NCBI GenBank assembly: GCA_003075315.1
Contig: QDFQ01000006.1
Location: forward strand, 25,529-89,528
Origin: Arthrobacter sp. TPD3018
Lineage (GTDB): Bacteria; Pseudomonadota; Alphaproteobacteria; Sphingomonadales; Sphingomonadaceae
Reading direction: 5' to 3'
DNA: 64,000 nucleotides
Part shown: positions 6,885 through 13,780 of the stretch, in pieces
Layout: every line of letters begins with the position of its first letter
Position numbering within the stretch: position 1 is the stretch's first letter
Translations under genes and position numbers: made by a program
Notes under the pieces: model-generated
The model's input: the letters and a program-made list of their open reading frames with translations, nothing else
The model's database searches: none
Told to the model about the DNA's origin: nothing

Positions 6885-8086
6885 AACCAGGTCCTCACGC
6901 CCGCGACGAAGCTGAAGCCGCCCGTATTGTCACCGCGTGCGCGGGTGAAGCGCGCGGTGTCGCCGAACTGCCGCTCCCACGACACGCCGATGTAGGGCGC
7001 GAACTCGCGCCGGCCCTCGTAGCGAAGCCGAAGCCCGGCCTCGAGGTCCGTGAGCCCGGAGCCGGTGCCGGTTTCGGGCACGTCCTGCGCGGAGAAATTG
7101 GCCTCCACCCTAGGCTGGAGCACGAACCAGTTGGTGATGCGCTGGTCGTAATAGCCCTCCGCACGGCCAAGCACGTCGCCCTTGTCGGAGAGGAACAATG
7201 CGCCCTCCACCTCGAACCAACCGGGGGCCAGCCCCTCGATCCCTACCGTCGCGTAGGTGCGCGAGGGGTTGGGCTTGAAGTCGTAGCGAACGCCCGCCTG
7301 AAGGTTCCAGTATGGATCGAGCGCGCGGCTGTAGAGCGCCTGCACCTCGGCCTGTTCGAGCGGCTTGCCGAACGTGCCTTCGCCCTCGCTCTTTAGCGTA
7401 AAGCGATTGATGTCGCCCCCGATCCAGGCCTCGCCATCCCAGCGATAGCCGTCGCCACCCTTGCGAGCCTGATATTCGGCGAGATTGAAGAGGATCTGAT
7501 AGACGGTCATTCCGCCATGCTCGCGGCGTAGATCGTTCTCGCGCGAGCTGGCCATGGCGTCCGCGCCCCAGAAACGATCGGCGAGGTGGTCCCCGGCCGG
7601 AGCGGGAGCGGGCTTGTTGCCGGGGGGAAGGTCGGTTCCGACCTTGGCAGCGGGCTGATCGCCGGGCATCGCCATGCCCGGCATCGTGCTCATGTCGTGG
7701 CCGGCATGCGGGTCCTGCCCCGCACCTGTCGATGCTGCCATGCCCGGCATAGCAGACATATCGTGACCGGCGTGCGGGTTCTGGGTGGGCGCAGCCTGCT
7801 GCTGACCGCTCATATCCATTCCCTGCATCCCGCTCATGTCATGCCCGGCATGAGGGTCGGCAGCCTGCGTCTTCGCCGGTTGCGCGCGCCGCGGCGCGGT
7901 GCGTCGGACGGGAGCCTTACGCTTAGTCGCGGACTTGGCCGCGGCTTTCGCCTTCGGCTTGGCGGCCGGCTTTGCCGGCATCGTCATGCCCGGCATGTTG
8001 TGCATGGAATGGTCCATGGTCTGCCCGAATGCGGGTGTCGCAAGGCCGAGCGGCGCCATACCGGCGAGGAGGAGCGACCGGATCAC
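6881..8086 (-). CDS. copB: Copper resistance outer-membrane protein CopB
   Basis: 401 aa. A signal peptide is followed by a low-complexity metal-binding region with three DPHAGHDMS/NPHAGHDMS-type repeats and GM-rich motifs (about residues 25-160). The C-terminal CopB beta-barrel ends in RTWF with a terminal Phe, as in outer-membrane porins. The GTG start at 8086 overlaps the copA stop (GTGA). CopB works with CopA to bind or store copper in the cell envelope. The family is clear. The Lys/Ala/Pro-rich linker after the signal peptide is longer than in many homologues. Confidence 0.92.
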   Translation of the reverse strand: MIRSLLLAGMAPLGLATPAFGQTMDHSMHNMPGMTMPAKPAAKPKAKAAAKSATKRKAPVRRTAPRRAQPAKTQAADPHAGHDMSGMQGMDMSGQQQAAPTQNPHAGHDMSAMPGMAASTGAGQDPHAGHDMSTMPGMAMPGDQPAAKVGTDLPPGNKPAPAPAGDHLADRFWGADAMASSRENDLRREHGGMTVYQILFNLAEYQARKGGDGYRWDGEAWIGGDINRFTLKSEGEGTFGKPLEQAEVQALYSRALDPYWNLQAGVRYDFKPNPSRTYATVGIEGLAPGWFEVEGALFLSDKGDVLGRAEGYYDQRITNWFVLQPRVEANFSAQDVPETGTGSGLTDLEAGLRLRYEGRREFAPYIGVSWERQFGDTARFTRARGDNTGGFSFVAGVRTWF

Positions 8087-10053
8087 GCCGCGGCCTCCCC
8101 GGCCTTGCGGACCTGGACAACGCGCATCATGCCCGCGTGCATGTGGTAGAGCATGTGGCAGTGGAAGGCCCAGTCGCCTTCCTCGCCAGTCACGTCCCAG
8201 CTCACCGTGCCTCCCGGCTGCACCAGCACCGTATGCTTTCGGGGGGCGTAGGCGCCCTTGCCGGTCACCAGGTCGAAGAAGTGGCCGTGGATGTGGATCG
8301 GATGTCCCATCATCGTGTCGTTGATGAGCGTCACCCGTACCCGCTCGCCGTGAAGCAGCGTGATCGGGTCGGGGTTCTCCGACAGCTTCTCGCCGTCGAA
8401 GCCCCACATATAGCGCTCCATGTTGCCGGTGAGGTGGAGCTTGATCTCCCGCTCCGGTGCGCGTGTGTCCGGGTTGCGGTCGAGCGCCATCAGGTCGCGA
8501 TAGGTGAGAACGCGATGCCCGACATTCTCCAGCCCCTGCCCGGGATCGCCGGTCCGATCGACCGGCATCGGCGAGATGGTCTGCACGCCCGGTCCCTTTT
8601 TAACCTCGGGGGCATTGCTGAAATCGCGCATGGAATGGCTCATGCCGCCCATGTCTATCCCGCCCATCTGATCGCCGTTCATCGCCGGCATCGTGCCGGA
8701 GCCATGGTCCATACCGGCCATGGCGCCGCCCTGAGCCTGGGCGTGGTCCATGCCTGCCATGCCGCCTGCCGCGGTGCCGGCCGCGAAGTGGTTCATTTGG
8801 GAATGATCCATACCCGGCATCGCGCCGGTGCCCGCGCCATGCCCCATCGCAGCATGGTCCATGCCGGACATCGAACCCGCAGCGCCGCCCATGGCGCCAT
8901 GATTCATGCCGCCGTGGTCCATCGTGCCATGATCCATGCCGCCAATGCCCATGTCCTTCATGGTCGCGAGCGGGCGCTTGCGGAGCGGGGGCACCTCGGC
9001 CGCCATGCCCTCGCGCGGAGCGAGCGTCGCGCGGGCCATGCCGGAGCGATCGATGCTCTCACCGACCAGCGTATAGGCGCGCAGGTCGGGCGGGGTGACG
9101 ATCGCGTCATAGGTCTCGGCCGGGCCGAACTGGAACTCGTCGATCTCGACCGGGCGCACGTTCAAGCCGTCGGCCGCGACGATCGTCATCGGCAGGCCCG
9201 GAATGCGGACGTTGAAGGTGGTCATCGACGAGGCGTTGATGAAGCGCAGCCGCACCCGCTCGCCGGGGCGGAATAGCGCGGTCCAATTGTCCTTGGGGCC
9301 GTAGCCGTTGACCAGGTAGGTGTAGACCGAGCCCGTGACGTCGGCGACGTCGGCGGGGTCCATCCGCATCTTGCCCCACTCCAACCGCTCTTTCAGCGAC
9401 TGATCCTTGCCGGCGAGAAGCCCGGCCAGGGTCTGGCGCTGGCGGTTGAAGTAGCCCGACTCCTTCTTCAACCGATCGAAGAGATAGTGCGGGTGGTGGA
9501 AGCTGTGGTCGGACAGCACGATCACGTGCTCCCGGTCGAACTTCACCGGATCGGGGTTCTTCGGGTCGATCAGGATCGGGCCGTAATGCCCCTCCTGCTC
9601 CTGAAGCCCCGAATGGCTATGGTACCAGTAGGTGCCGCTCTGGATGATCGGGAACTCGTAGGTGAACGTCGATCGCGCCGGAATACCCGGAAAGGCGATC
9701 CCCGGCACCCCGTCCATCTGAAACGGCAGCAGCAGCCCATGCCAGTGGATCGAGGTTTCCTCGTCGAGCTCGTTGACGACGTGGAGGCGGACGTTCTGTC
9801 CCTCGCGCAAGCGGATGAGAGGCGCGGGGACGGTGCCGTTGATGCCGATCGCGTGGCTCTGCCGCCCGTCGATCATCATCATCTGATGCGCGACCTTCAG
9901 CGTGATGTCCTCGCCCGACACCGTGGGCAACGGCTTGGCGATGCCGGCGGAGACGGGCTGTGCCCATGCCGGCATATAGGCCGACAAGGCGAGGCCGCCT
10001 CCTGCCAGACTGGCACCGCGCAGCACCTGGCGGCGGTCGAGAACACGCGACAT
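8083..10053 (-). CDS. copA: Multicopper oxidase CopA, copper resistance
   Basis: 656 aa. A twin-arginine signal (RRQVLRGASLAGG) precedes three cupredoxin domains. The copper ligands are visible as HWHG, WYHSH, HPIHIHGHFF and HCHMLYHMHAGM. Between domains 2 and 3 lies a long Met/His-rich insert (about residues 370-475) with many repeats of the type GMDHxxM or GMxH, a Cu(I)-binding feature of PcoA/CopA. It oxidises Cu(I) in the periplasm. Transcription probably starts at the ECF-type promoter at 10098-10123. It heads the copA-copB-PepSY operon. Confidence 0.95.
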   Translation of the reverse strand: MSRVLDRRQVLRGASLAGGGLALSAYMPAWAQPVSAGIAKPLPTVSGEDITLKVAHQMMMIDGRQSHAIGINGTVPAPLIRLREGQNVRLHVVNELDEETSIHWHGLLLPFQMDGVPGIAFPGIPARSTFTYEFPIIQSGTYWYHSHSGLQEQEGHYGPILIDPKNPDPVKFDREHVIVLSDHSFHHPHYLFDRLKKESGYFNRQRQTLAGLLAGKDQSLKERLEWGKMRMDPADVADVTGSVYTYLVNGYGPKDNWTALFRPGERVRLRFINASSMTTFNVRIPGLPMTIVAADGLNVRPVEIDEFQFGPAETYDAIVTPPDLRAYTLVGESIDRSGMARATLAPREGMAAEVPPLRKRPLATMKDMGIGGMDHGTMDHGGMNHGAMGGAAGSMSGMDHAAMGHGAGTGAMPGMDHSQMNHFAAGTAAGGMAGMDHAQAQGGAMAGMDHGSGTMPAMNGDQMGGIDMGGMSHSMRDFSNAPEVKKGPGVQTISPMPVDRTGDPGQGLENVGHRVLTYRDLMALDRNPDTRAPEREIKLHLTGNMERYMWGFDGEKLSENPDPITLLHGERVRVTLINDTMMGHPIHIHGHFFDLVTGKGAYAPRKHTVLVQPGGTVSWDVTGEEGDWAFHCHMLYHMHAGMMRVVQVRKAGEAAA

Positions 10054-10097
10054 GCAAGCTCCTAAGAATGGGGCCGTGAAAGGGCCGTCGCTTCTTC

Positions 10098-10123
10098 TAC
10101 GCGGCCGATCCGTCCAGCCCTCA
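10098..10123 (-). promoter_or_regulatory. ECF-type promoter of copA operon
   Basis: Minus-strand TGAGGGCT (10123-10116), 14 nt, CGTAGAAG (from 10101). The TGA of the -35 motif is the stop codon of the upstream ECF sigma gene. The CGTAGAAG form is shared with the copC promoter. Confidence 0.75.
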
Positions 10124-10690
10124 GCGGTTCCCTAGTTTTTCGAGCAGCCGTGCTCGCGCGCGATAGAGGCGGGTTTCGACCGCCTTCTGGCTGATCCCCA
10201 GCACCTCGGCCGTCTCGGCCTGGCTCAGGCCTTCGATCGTCCGAAGTACCAGAGGCTCCTTCAGGTTCGCGGGCAAGGTCGAGATGGCGCGGGTCACACG
10301 ATCGAGTTCCTGCCGATCGCCGGCTGCGTCGTCGATCGGCACCTGTTCGTCGACGATGCTCTGGACCTGTTCGTCGTTCGGCAGCGCGAACGACAGAAAC
10401 CGGCGCACGGCACGCTTACGCGCCCAATCGCGGCATTTGTTGACGGCGATGGTCGTGAGCCACGCCTGCATCGATCGGTTTGGGTCGTAGCGCGACAAGG
10501 CCTGATGCGCGGCCACAAACGCTTCCTGCGTCACGTCCAGCGCTTCGTCGGCATCGCCGAGGAAGGCGCGCGAAAGCCGGAACATCGGCTGCCGATAGCG
10601 TCGCACGATCTCGGCGAAAGCGGCTTGTCGGCCGGCGATGCTGAGCGTCGCCAGTTCGCCATCCGACAGCGCGGTCCAATCGAGGCTCAC
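10121..10690 (-). CDS. ECF RNA polymerase sigma factor (CnrH-like)
   Basis: 189 aa. Sigma region 2 (about 20-90) contains DVTQEAFVAAHQAL, and region 4 (about 125-185) contains the helix-turn-helix AETAEVLGISQKAVETRLYRAR. Both are typical of ECF sigma factors. It is the last gene of a three-gene unit ordered anti-sigma-like, periplasmic sensor, sigma, the same order as cnrYXH of Cupriavidus, and overlaps the sensor gene by 4 bp. It probably transcribes the local promoters of the TGAGGG-N16-CGTA type. The target assignment is inferred from promoter matches. Confidence 0.9.
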   Translation of the reverse strand: MSLDWTALSDGELATLSIAGRQAAFAEIVRRYRQPMFRLSRAFLGDADEALDVTQEAFVAAHQALSRYDPNRSMQAWLTTIAVNKCRDWARKRAVRRFLSFALPNDEQVQSIVDEQVPIDDAAGDRQELDRVTRAISTLPANLKEPLVLRTIEGLSQAETAEVLGISQKAVETRLYRARARLLEKLGNR

Positions 10691-11127
10691 CCCTGGCCGT
10701 CGGTGAGCGCCTTCACCACCGCGTCATCGAATTGAGAGGTCTGATCGGGCCGGAGAAGCTGACGCATGGCGAAGATATGCGCCAGCGTCGCCTTCTGCAG
10801 CTCGCCCATCGCGGCATGGCTCTGGTCGACCGCAGCGGCCACCCGCGGACCATTGCCGTGCTCGGCCTCGATCGCCTCGGCAAGGCGGGCATTGGCGGCA
10901 CGCATCTCCAGCTCGAGGGCGCGGCGTTGCACCGCGAACCGGTCTTCGAGCACCTTCAATCGGGCCTGCTGGTCGCCATCGAGCGCGAGCTTGTGGTGCA
11001 GCACCTCGTGGAGCGCCGCACCGGGTTGCTTGGGCTGCGGCAGCAGCGCGCGCCCGATAAAGACACCACCAATCGCTGCCAGGAAGGCGAGCAAGGCGCA
11101 CAGGACAACCCGCTTGGTCGAGGTCAT
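10687..11127 (-). CDS. CnrX-like periplasmic metal sensor
   Basis: 146 aa: short cytoplasmic tail, one membrane anchor (about 8-27) and a helical periplasmic domain of the CnrX/ZraP type. His40, His44, Glu61, His117 and Met121 match the five metal ligands of Cupriavidus CnrX (His42, His46, Glu63, His119, Met123) with a constant offset of two. The flanking genes are a CnrY-like gene upstream and the ECF sigma gene downstream, both with 4-bp overlaps. In CnrX-type systems metal binding relaxes the hold on the anti-sigma protein. The sensed metal here is not known; context suggests copper, the ligands suggest nickel or cobalt. Confidence 0.85.
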   Translation of the reverse strand: MTSTKRVVLCALLAFLAAIGGVFIGRALLPQPKQPGAALHEVLHHKLALDGDQQARLKVLEDRFAVQRRALELEMRAANARLAEAIEAEHGNGPRVAAAVDQSHAAMGELQKATLAHIFAMRQLLRPDQTSQFDDAVVKALTDGQG

Positions 11128-11396
11128 GGCTCGCCGATCAGCAACGCGGAAGGAGCGAGGGGGGAGGCTCCGCCGAGCGGCGCGAGCGAGACAGCAGGGC
11201 TTGCCGTCGCGGGCAGCTCGGCACCGACGATCCCGATACCGAGCGCCGCGGCGGTTATCACACCGATCCCGAGCCCGACCCCGCGCACGGCGGGGCGGCT
11301 GCCGATCCGTGCGAGGATCTGGTCCTCGATACCCTCCAACGCGGCCGGGGCGGGTGCGCCCGCTAGTCGCGCCAATGCTCTGTCTAGATCGTCCAT
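11124..11396 (-). CDS. CnrY-like anti-sigma membrane protein
   Basis: About 90 aa. A cytoplasmic N-terminal region (MDDLDRALARLAGAPAP) is followed by one membrane helix (about 42-62, GLGIGVITAAALGIGIVGA) and a short periplasmic tail. This single-span layout, together with its place before a CnrX-like sensor and an ECF sigma gene, supports a CnrY-type anti-sigma role. Sequence similarity alone would not prove it. The ATG at 11396 has GGAG 8 nt upstream; a GTG at 11405 is an alternative start. The ATGA overlap with the sensor gene suggests coupled translation. Confidence 0.7.
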   Translation of the reverse strand: MDDLDRALARLAGAPAPAALEGIEDQILARIGSRPAVRGVGLGIGVITAAALGIGIVGAELPATASPAVSLAPLGGASPLAPSALLIGEP

Positions 11397-11422
11397 GCTT
11401 TCCACTCCGCCCCTCTATCACC

Positions 11423-11451
11423 GGATACGCATCGCTGCCCATCATCCCTCA
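11423..11451 (-). promoter_or_regulatory. ECF-type promoter of the cnrYX-sigma-like operon
   Basis: Minus-strand TGAGGGAT (11451-11444), 14 nt, CGTATCC (11429-11423). This would give autoregulation of the sigma operon. Its -35 end lies only 9 bp from the -35 end of the divergent copC promoter. Confidence 0.75.
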
Positions 11452-11459
11452 ACAGCTGG

Positions 11460-11485
11460 TGAGGGGTCGGGCAGCGCGCCGCGTA
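11460..11485 (+). promoter_or_regulatory. ECF-type promoter of copCD
   Basis: TGAGGGGT (11460-11467), 14 nt, CGTA (11482-11485) followed by GAAGG. It is back to back with the cnrYX-sigma-like promoter, and the copC ATG is 32 nt downstream. Confidence 0.75.
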
Positions 11486-11516
11486 GAAGGGTGCACGAAC
11501 CTCGTCGGAGTACCTC

Positions 11517-11888
11517 ATGCGTAGTCTCGCCCTTCCTGCCGCCCTCGCTCTCCTGAGCCTCGCCAGTGCGGCGCAGGCTCACCCGAAGCTCGTTGTGGCC
11601 TCACCCGCGCCCAACGCGACCGTTGCCAAGCCCGCGCGTGTCGCTTTGCAGTTCAGCGAGAAGCTGATGCCGAAATTCTCTGGCGCGGACCTGATGATGA
11701 CGGGCCATGGCGGCGCCACGCACCCGCCGATGAAGGTTGCAGCCACCACCCAGGTTGCACCCGACGGTCGAACGCTGGTCGTGGTGCCCAAGTCGCCGCT
11801 CGGTGCGGGCCGCTACAGCGTCGCATGGCACGTCGTCTCGGCCGACACGCATCGGGTGTCCGGCAACTTCGCCTTCGCGGTGAAGTGA
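11517..11888 (+). CDS. copC: Periplasmic copper-binding protein CopC
   Basis: 123 aa. Signal peptide cleavage at AQA-H would leave His as the first mature residue, as in the Cu(II) site of CopC proteins that uses the N-terminal amine. The C-terminal HVVSADTHRVSG segment holds the Asp-x-His pair of the same site. The protein lacks the Met-rich Cu(I) loop of some homologues, so a Cu(II)-only type is likely. It delivers copper to, or works with, the CopD membrane protein encoded immediately after it. Confidence 0.93.
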   Translation: MRSLALPAALALLSLASAAQAHPKLVVASPAPNATVAKPARVALQFSEKLMPKFSGADLMMTGHGGATHPPMKVAATTQVAPDGRTLVVVPKSPLGAGRYSVAWHVVSADTHRVSGNFAFAVK

Positions 11889-11889
11889 G

Positions 11890-12819
11890 GTGGAAGCCGA
11901 CTGGCCGCTGATCGGGATCCGCTTCGCGCTTTATGCGACGTTGAGCGGGCTGTTCGGCCTGTCGGCGTTCAGCCTCTACGGGCTCAAGGCCGGGGAGCGC
12001 GCAGACGCACTCGCCTTGCGCCCCTGGCTGGTGGGGACCGGGCTGCTCGGCCTTCTGTTTTCCGGCATCGCGCTCGTCCTCCTCGCAGCGGCGATGGCAG
12101 GTGCGCCGGCGTGGCCGATCGATTGGGAAGCGATCGGGATGCTGCTTACCGGGTCCGCGACGGGCACGGCGTGGGAAGCGCGCATGGTCGCGCTGATTGT
12201 GGCCGTGATCGCGGCGCTGATCGCGGCAGGACGTACCGCGCCGCTCGGCCTGGTGGCGCTCGCGGCGGGCATTGCGCTCGCGACGCTCGCCTGGACAGGC
12301 CATGGCGCTATGGACGACGGTGCGACGGGCTGGGTCCATCTGTTAGCCGATATTCTGCACCTGTTGTCGGCCGGCGCCTGGGTCGGTGCATTGCTCGGCT
12401 TGACGCTGCTCGTGGTGCGGCCGGCAGTTCGCATCGACGTCGCGCATCTCAGACTAACCCACCGAGCGCTGCACAGCTTCGGTCTGGTCGGCACGATCGT
12501 GGTCGGCACCATCGTTGTGACGGGGCTGGTGAATGGCTGGCTGCTGGTCGGTGCCGGCAATCTGCCGAGACTTCCCACCACCCTCTACGGCCAGCTCCTC
12601 CTCGCCAAGCTGGCGCTGTTCGGCGCGATGCTGGGGCTGGCCTCCCTCAATCGCTTCCGGCTGACGCCGGCGTTCGAGCGCTCGCTTGCCGCGCGCGATC
12701 ATCGGGCTGCGCTCGGTGCTCTGCGGCGCAGCCTCGCGATCGAGGCGAGCTGTGCCGTCACGATCCTGGCGCTGGTTGCTTGGCTGGGGATGCTCGAGCC
12801 TCCCGCAACGGCGATGTAA
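11890..12819 (+). CDS. copD: Copper resistance membrane protein CopD
   Basis: 309 aa, about eight membrane segments, with the CopD domain in the C-terminal half (HLLADILHLLSAGAWVGALLG carries conserved His and Trp). It begins at a GTG one base after the copC stop, so the two genes are co-translated from the copC promoter. CopD is the inner-membrane partner of CopC and is linked to copper entry into the cytoplasm. A GC-rich stem (12823-12845) without a T run follows and may end transcription. Confidence 0.92.
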   Translation: MEADWPLIGIRFALYATLSGLFGLSAFSLYGLKAGERADALALRPWLVGTGLLGLLFSGIALVLLAAAMAGAPAWPIDWEAIGMLLTGSATGTAWEARMVALIVAVIAALIAAGRTAPLGLVALAAGIALATLAWTGHGAMDDGATGWVHLLADILHLLSAGAWVGALLGLTLLVVRPAVRIDVAHLRLTHRALHSFGLVGTIVVGTIVVTGLVNGWLLVGAGNLPRLPTTLYGQLLLAKLALFGAMLGLASLNRFRLTPAFERSLAARDHRAALGALRRSLAIEASCAVTILALVAWLGMLEPPATAM

Positions 12820-12855
12820 GGAGCGGGCGGCCGATCGTCGCCCGCCCATCGCCGA

Positions 12856-13191
12856 TCAGGCGGCCATCTTCTCGCATGCGTCGGCGCAGCGCTCGCACGC
12901 GGCGACACAGTCTTCCATGCCGTCGAGACCCCGGCAGCTCTCCGCGCAAGCTCGGCAGATCCGGGCGCAGATGCCGCAAACGAGCTTATGCTGGTCGGAC
13001 CCGCGCGCCATGAAATCGAGCGAGGTGGCGCAAATCTGCGCGCAATCGAGCATGATCTTGATGTGGTCGGGCGCGGCGTGGGCCCCGCCCACCTCGAGGC
13101 AGTGTTGGGTGGTCATCGACAGGCAGGTGACATGGCAGTGGTGGCAGGCGTCCATGCAAGCCTGCATCTCGGCGCTCATATGATCGTGCAT
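12856..13191 (-). CDS. Four-helix Cys-rich copper storage protein (Csp3-like, DUF326)
   Basis: 111 aa with more than a dozen Cys residues placed mostly as CxxxC on amphipathic helices (CMDACHHCHVTC, CGICARICRACAESC, CVAACERCADACEK), plus His and Met near the N-terminus. This is the copper storage protein fold. There is no signal peptide, so it should be the cytosolic Csp3 type that holds many Cu(I) ions. The ATG at 13191 has GGAG 7 nt upstream. Its promoter at 13224-13253 matches the island ECF motif, placing it in the same regulon as copABCD. Confidence 0.9.
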   Translation of the reverse strand: MHDHMSAEMQACMDACHHCHVTCLSMTTQHCLEVGGAHAAPDHIKIMLDCAQICATSLDFMARGSDQHKLVCGICARICRACAESCRGLDGMEDCVAACERCADACEKMAA

Positions 13192-13223
13192 CGGTGATCT
13201 CCGCGTGAGCCCCCGCTCAAGGG

Positions 13224-13253
13224 GGAATACGCGCCTCGTCGCCTCGGCCCTCA
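13224..13253 (-). promoter_or_regulatory. ECF-type promoter of the Csp-like gene
   Basis: Minus-strand TGAGGGCC (13253-13246), 14 nt, CGTATTCC (13231-13224). The leader downstream shares TTGAGCGGGGGCT with the DUF305 leader at 5445-5465. Confidence 0.75.
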
Positions 13254-13297
13254 CCGGGAGTCCGATCGATCGATGCGCCGAACGGCGCATGTAACCC

Positions 13298-13312
13298 GTT
13301 CACTTTTCGTTC
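13298..13312 (+). promoter_or_regulatory. LexA box (alphaproteobacterial type)
   Basis: GTTC, seven bases, GTTC. This is the direct-repeat SOS box of alphaproteobacteria and lies 34 bp before the umuD ATG. It predicts SOS induction of the umuDC unit. Confidence 0.8.
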
Positions 13313-13345
13313 CTTCACGCGTTACAAGGGCGCGAAGGGAATCAT

Positions 13346-13777
13346 ATGCTGCCACTGATGCAGCCGGTCCCGCTCGCCGACGTGCCGCAGGGAACCGTTC
13401 TCCGCATCGTCGGCGCAGCAGGAGCCGGCTTTCCGAGCCCCGCCCAGGATTGGGAAGATGACGGGATAAGCCTGATCGAACTGCTCCGGCTCGATCGGGC
13501 GGCCAGTTTCGTGTTCCGGATCAGCGGCAGCAGCATGATCGAGGCCGGCATCCACGACAACGACGTGGTGGTCGTCGACCGCGATACCCGCCCCGTCGAG
13601 GGCCATATCGTGATCGCGATCGTCGATGGTGGCTTTGTCTGCCGCCAGCTCGTCCGGCGCTCCGGGGCCATGTTCCTGGAGGCGCGCAATAGCCGGCAAT
13701 GCTATGAGGCGACCTCGGCCGAGGGTGTCGAAATCTGGGGTGTGGTGCGGACCGGCGTCCGCGACTACCGGCGCTAG
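13346..13777 (+). CDS. umuD: UmuD-like protein with Lys-to-Arg change at the catalytic position
   Basis: 143 aa, S24 peptidase fold. The cleavage region AGAGFPSPAQD aligns with the UmuD CGFPSPAAD site, and the serine nucleophile is present in SGSSM (Ser63). Where UmuD has VKKL with the general-base lysine, this protein reads VCRQL, placing Arg100 at that position. Self-cleavage to UmuD' may therefore be slow, pH-dependent or absent. The gene is preceded by a LexA box and followed by umuC after 3 bp, so it is a normal SOS translesion unit in layout. Confidence 0.85.
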   Translation: MLPLMQPVPLADVPQGTVLRIVGAAGAGFPSPAQDWEDDGISLIELLRLDRAASFVFRISGSSMIEAGIHDNDVVVVDRDTRPVEGHIVIAIVDGGFVCRQLVRRSGAMFLEARNSRQCYEATSAEGVEIWGVVRTGVRDYRR

Positions 13778-13780
13778 CCG

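Noticed and set aside
7650-7860. The PHAGHDMS repeats in copB as a DNA tandem repeat locus
   Set aside because: They are protein-level metal-binding repeats of CopB with variable spacing, as is normal for the family.
7972-9276. 434-codon + strand frame opposite copA/copB
   Set aside because: His/Arg/Ala-rich shadow of the Met/His-rich copA insert; copA and copB on the other strand have clear motifs.
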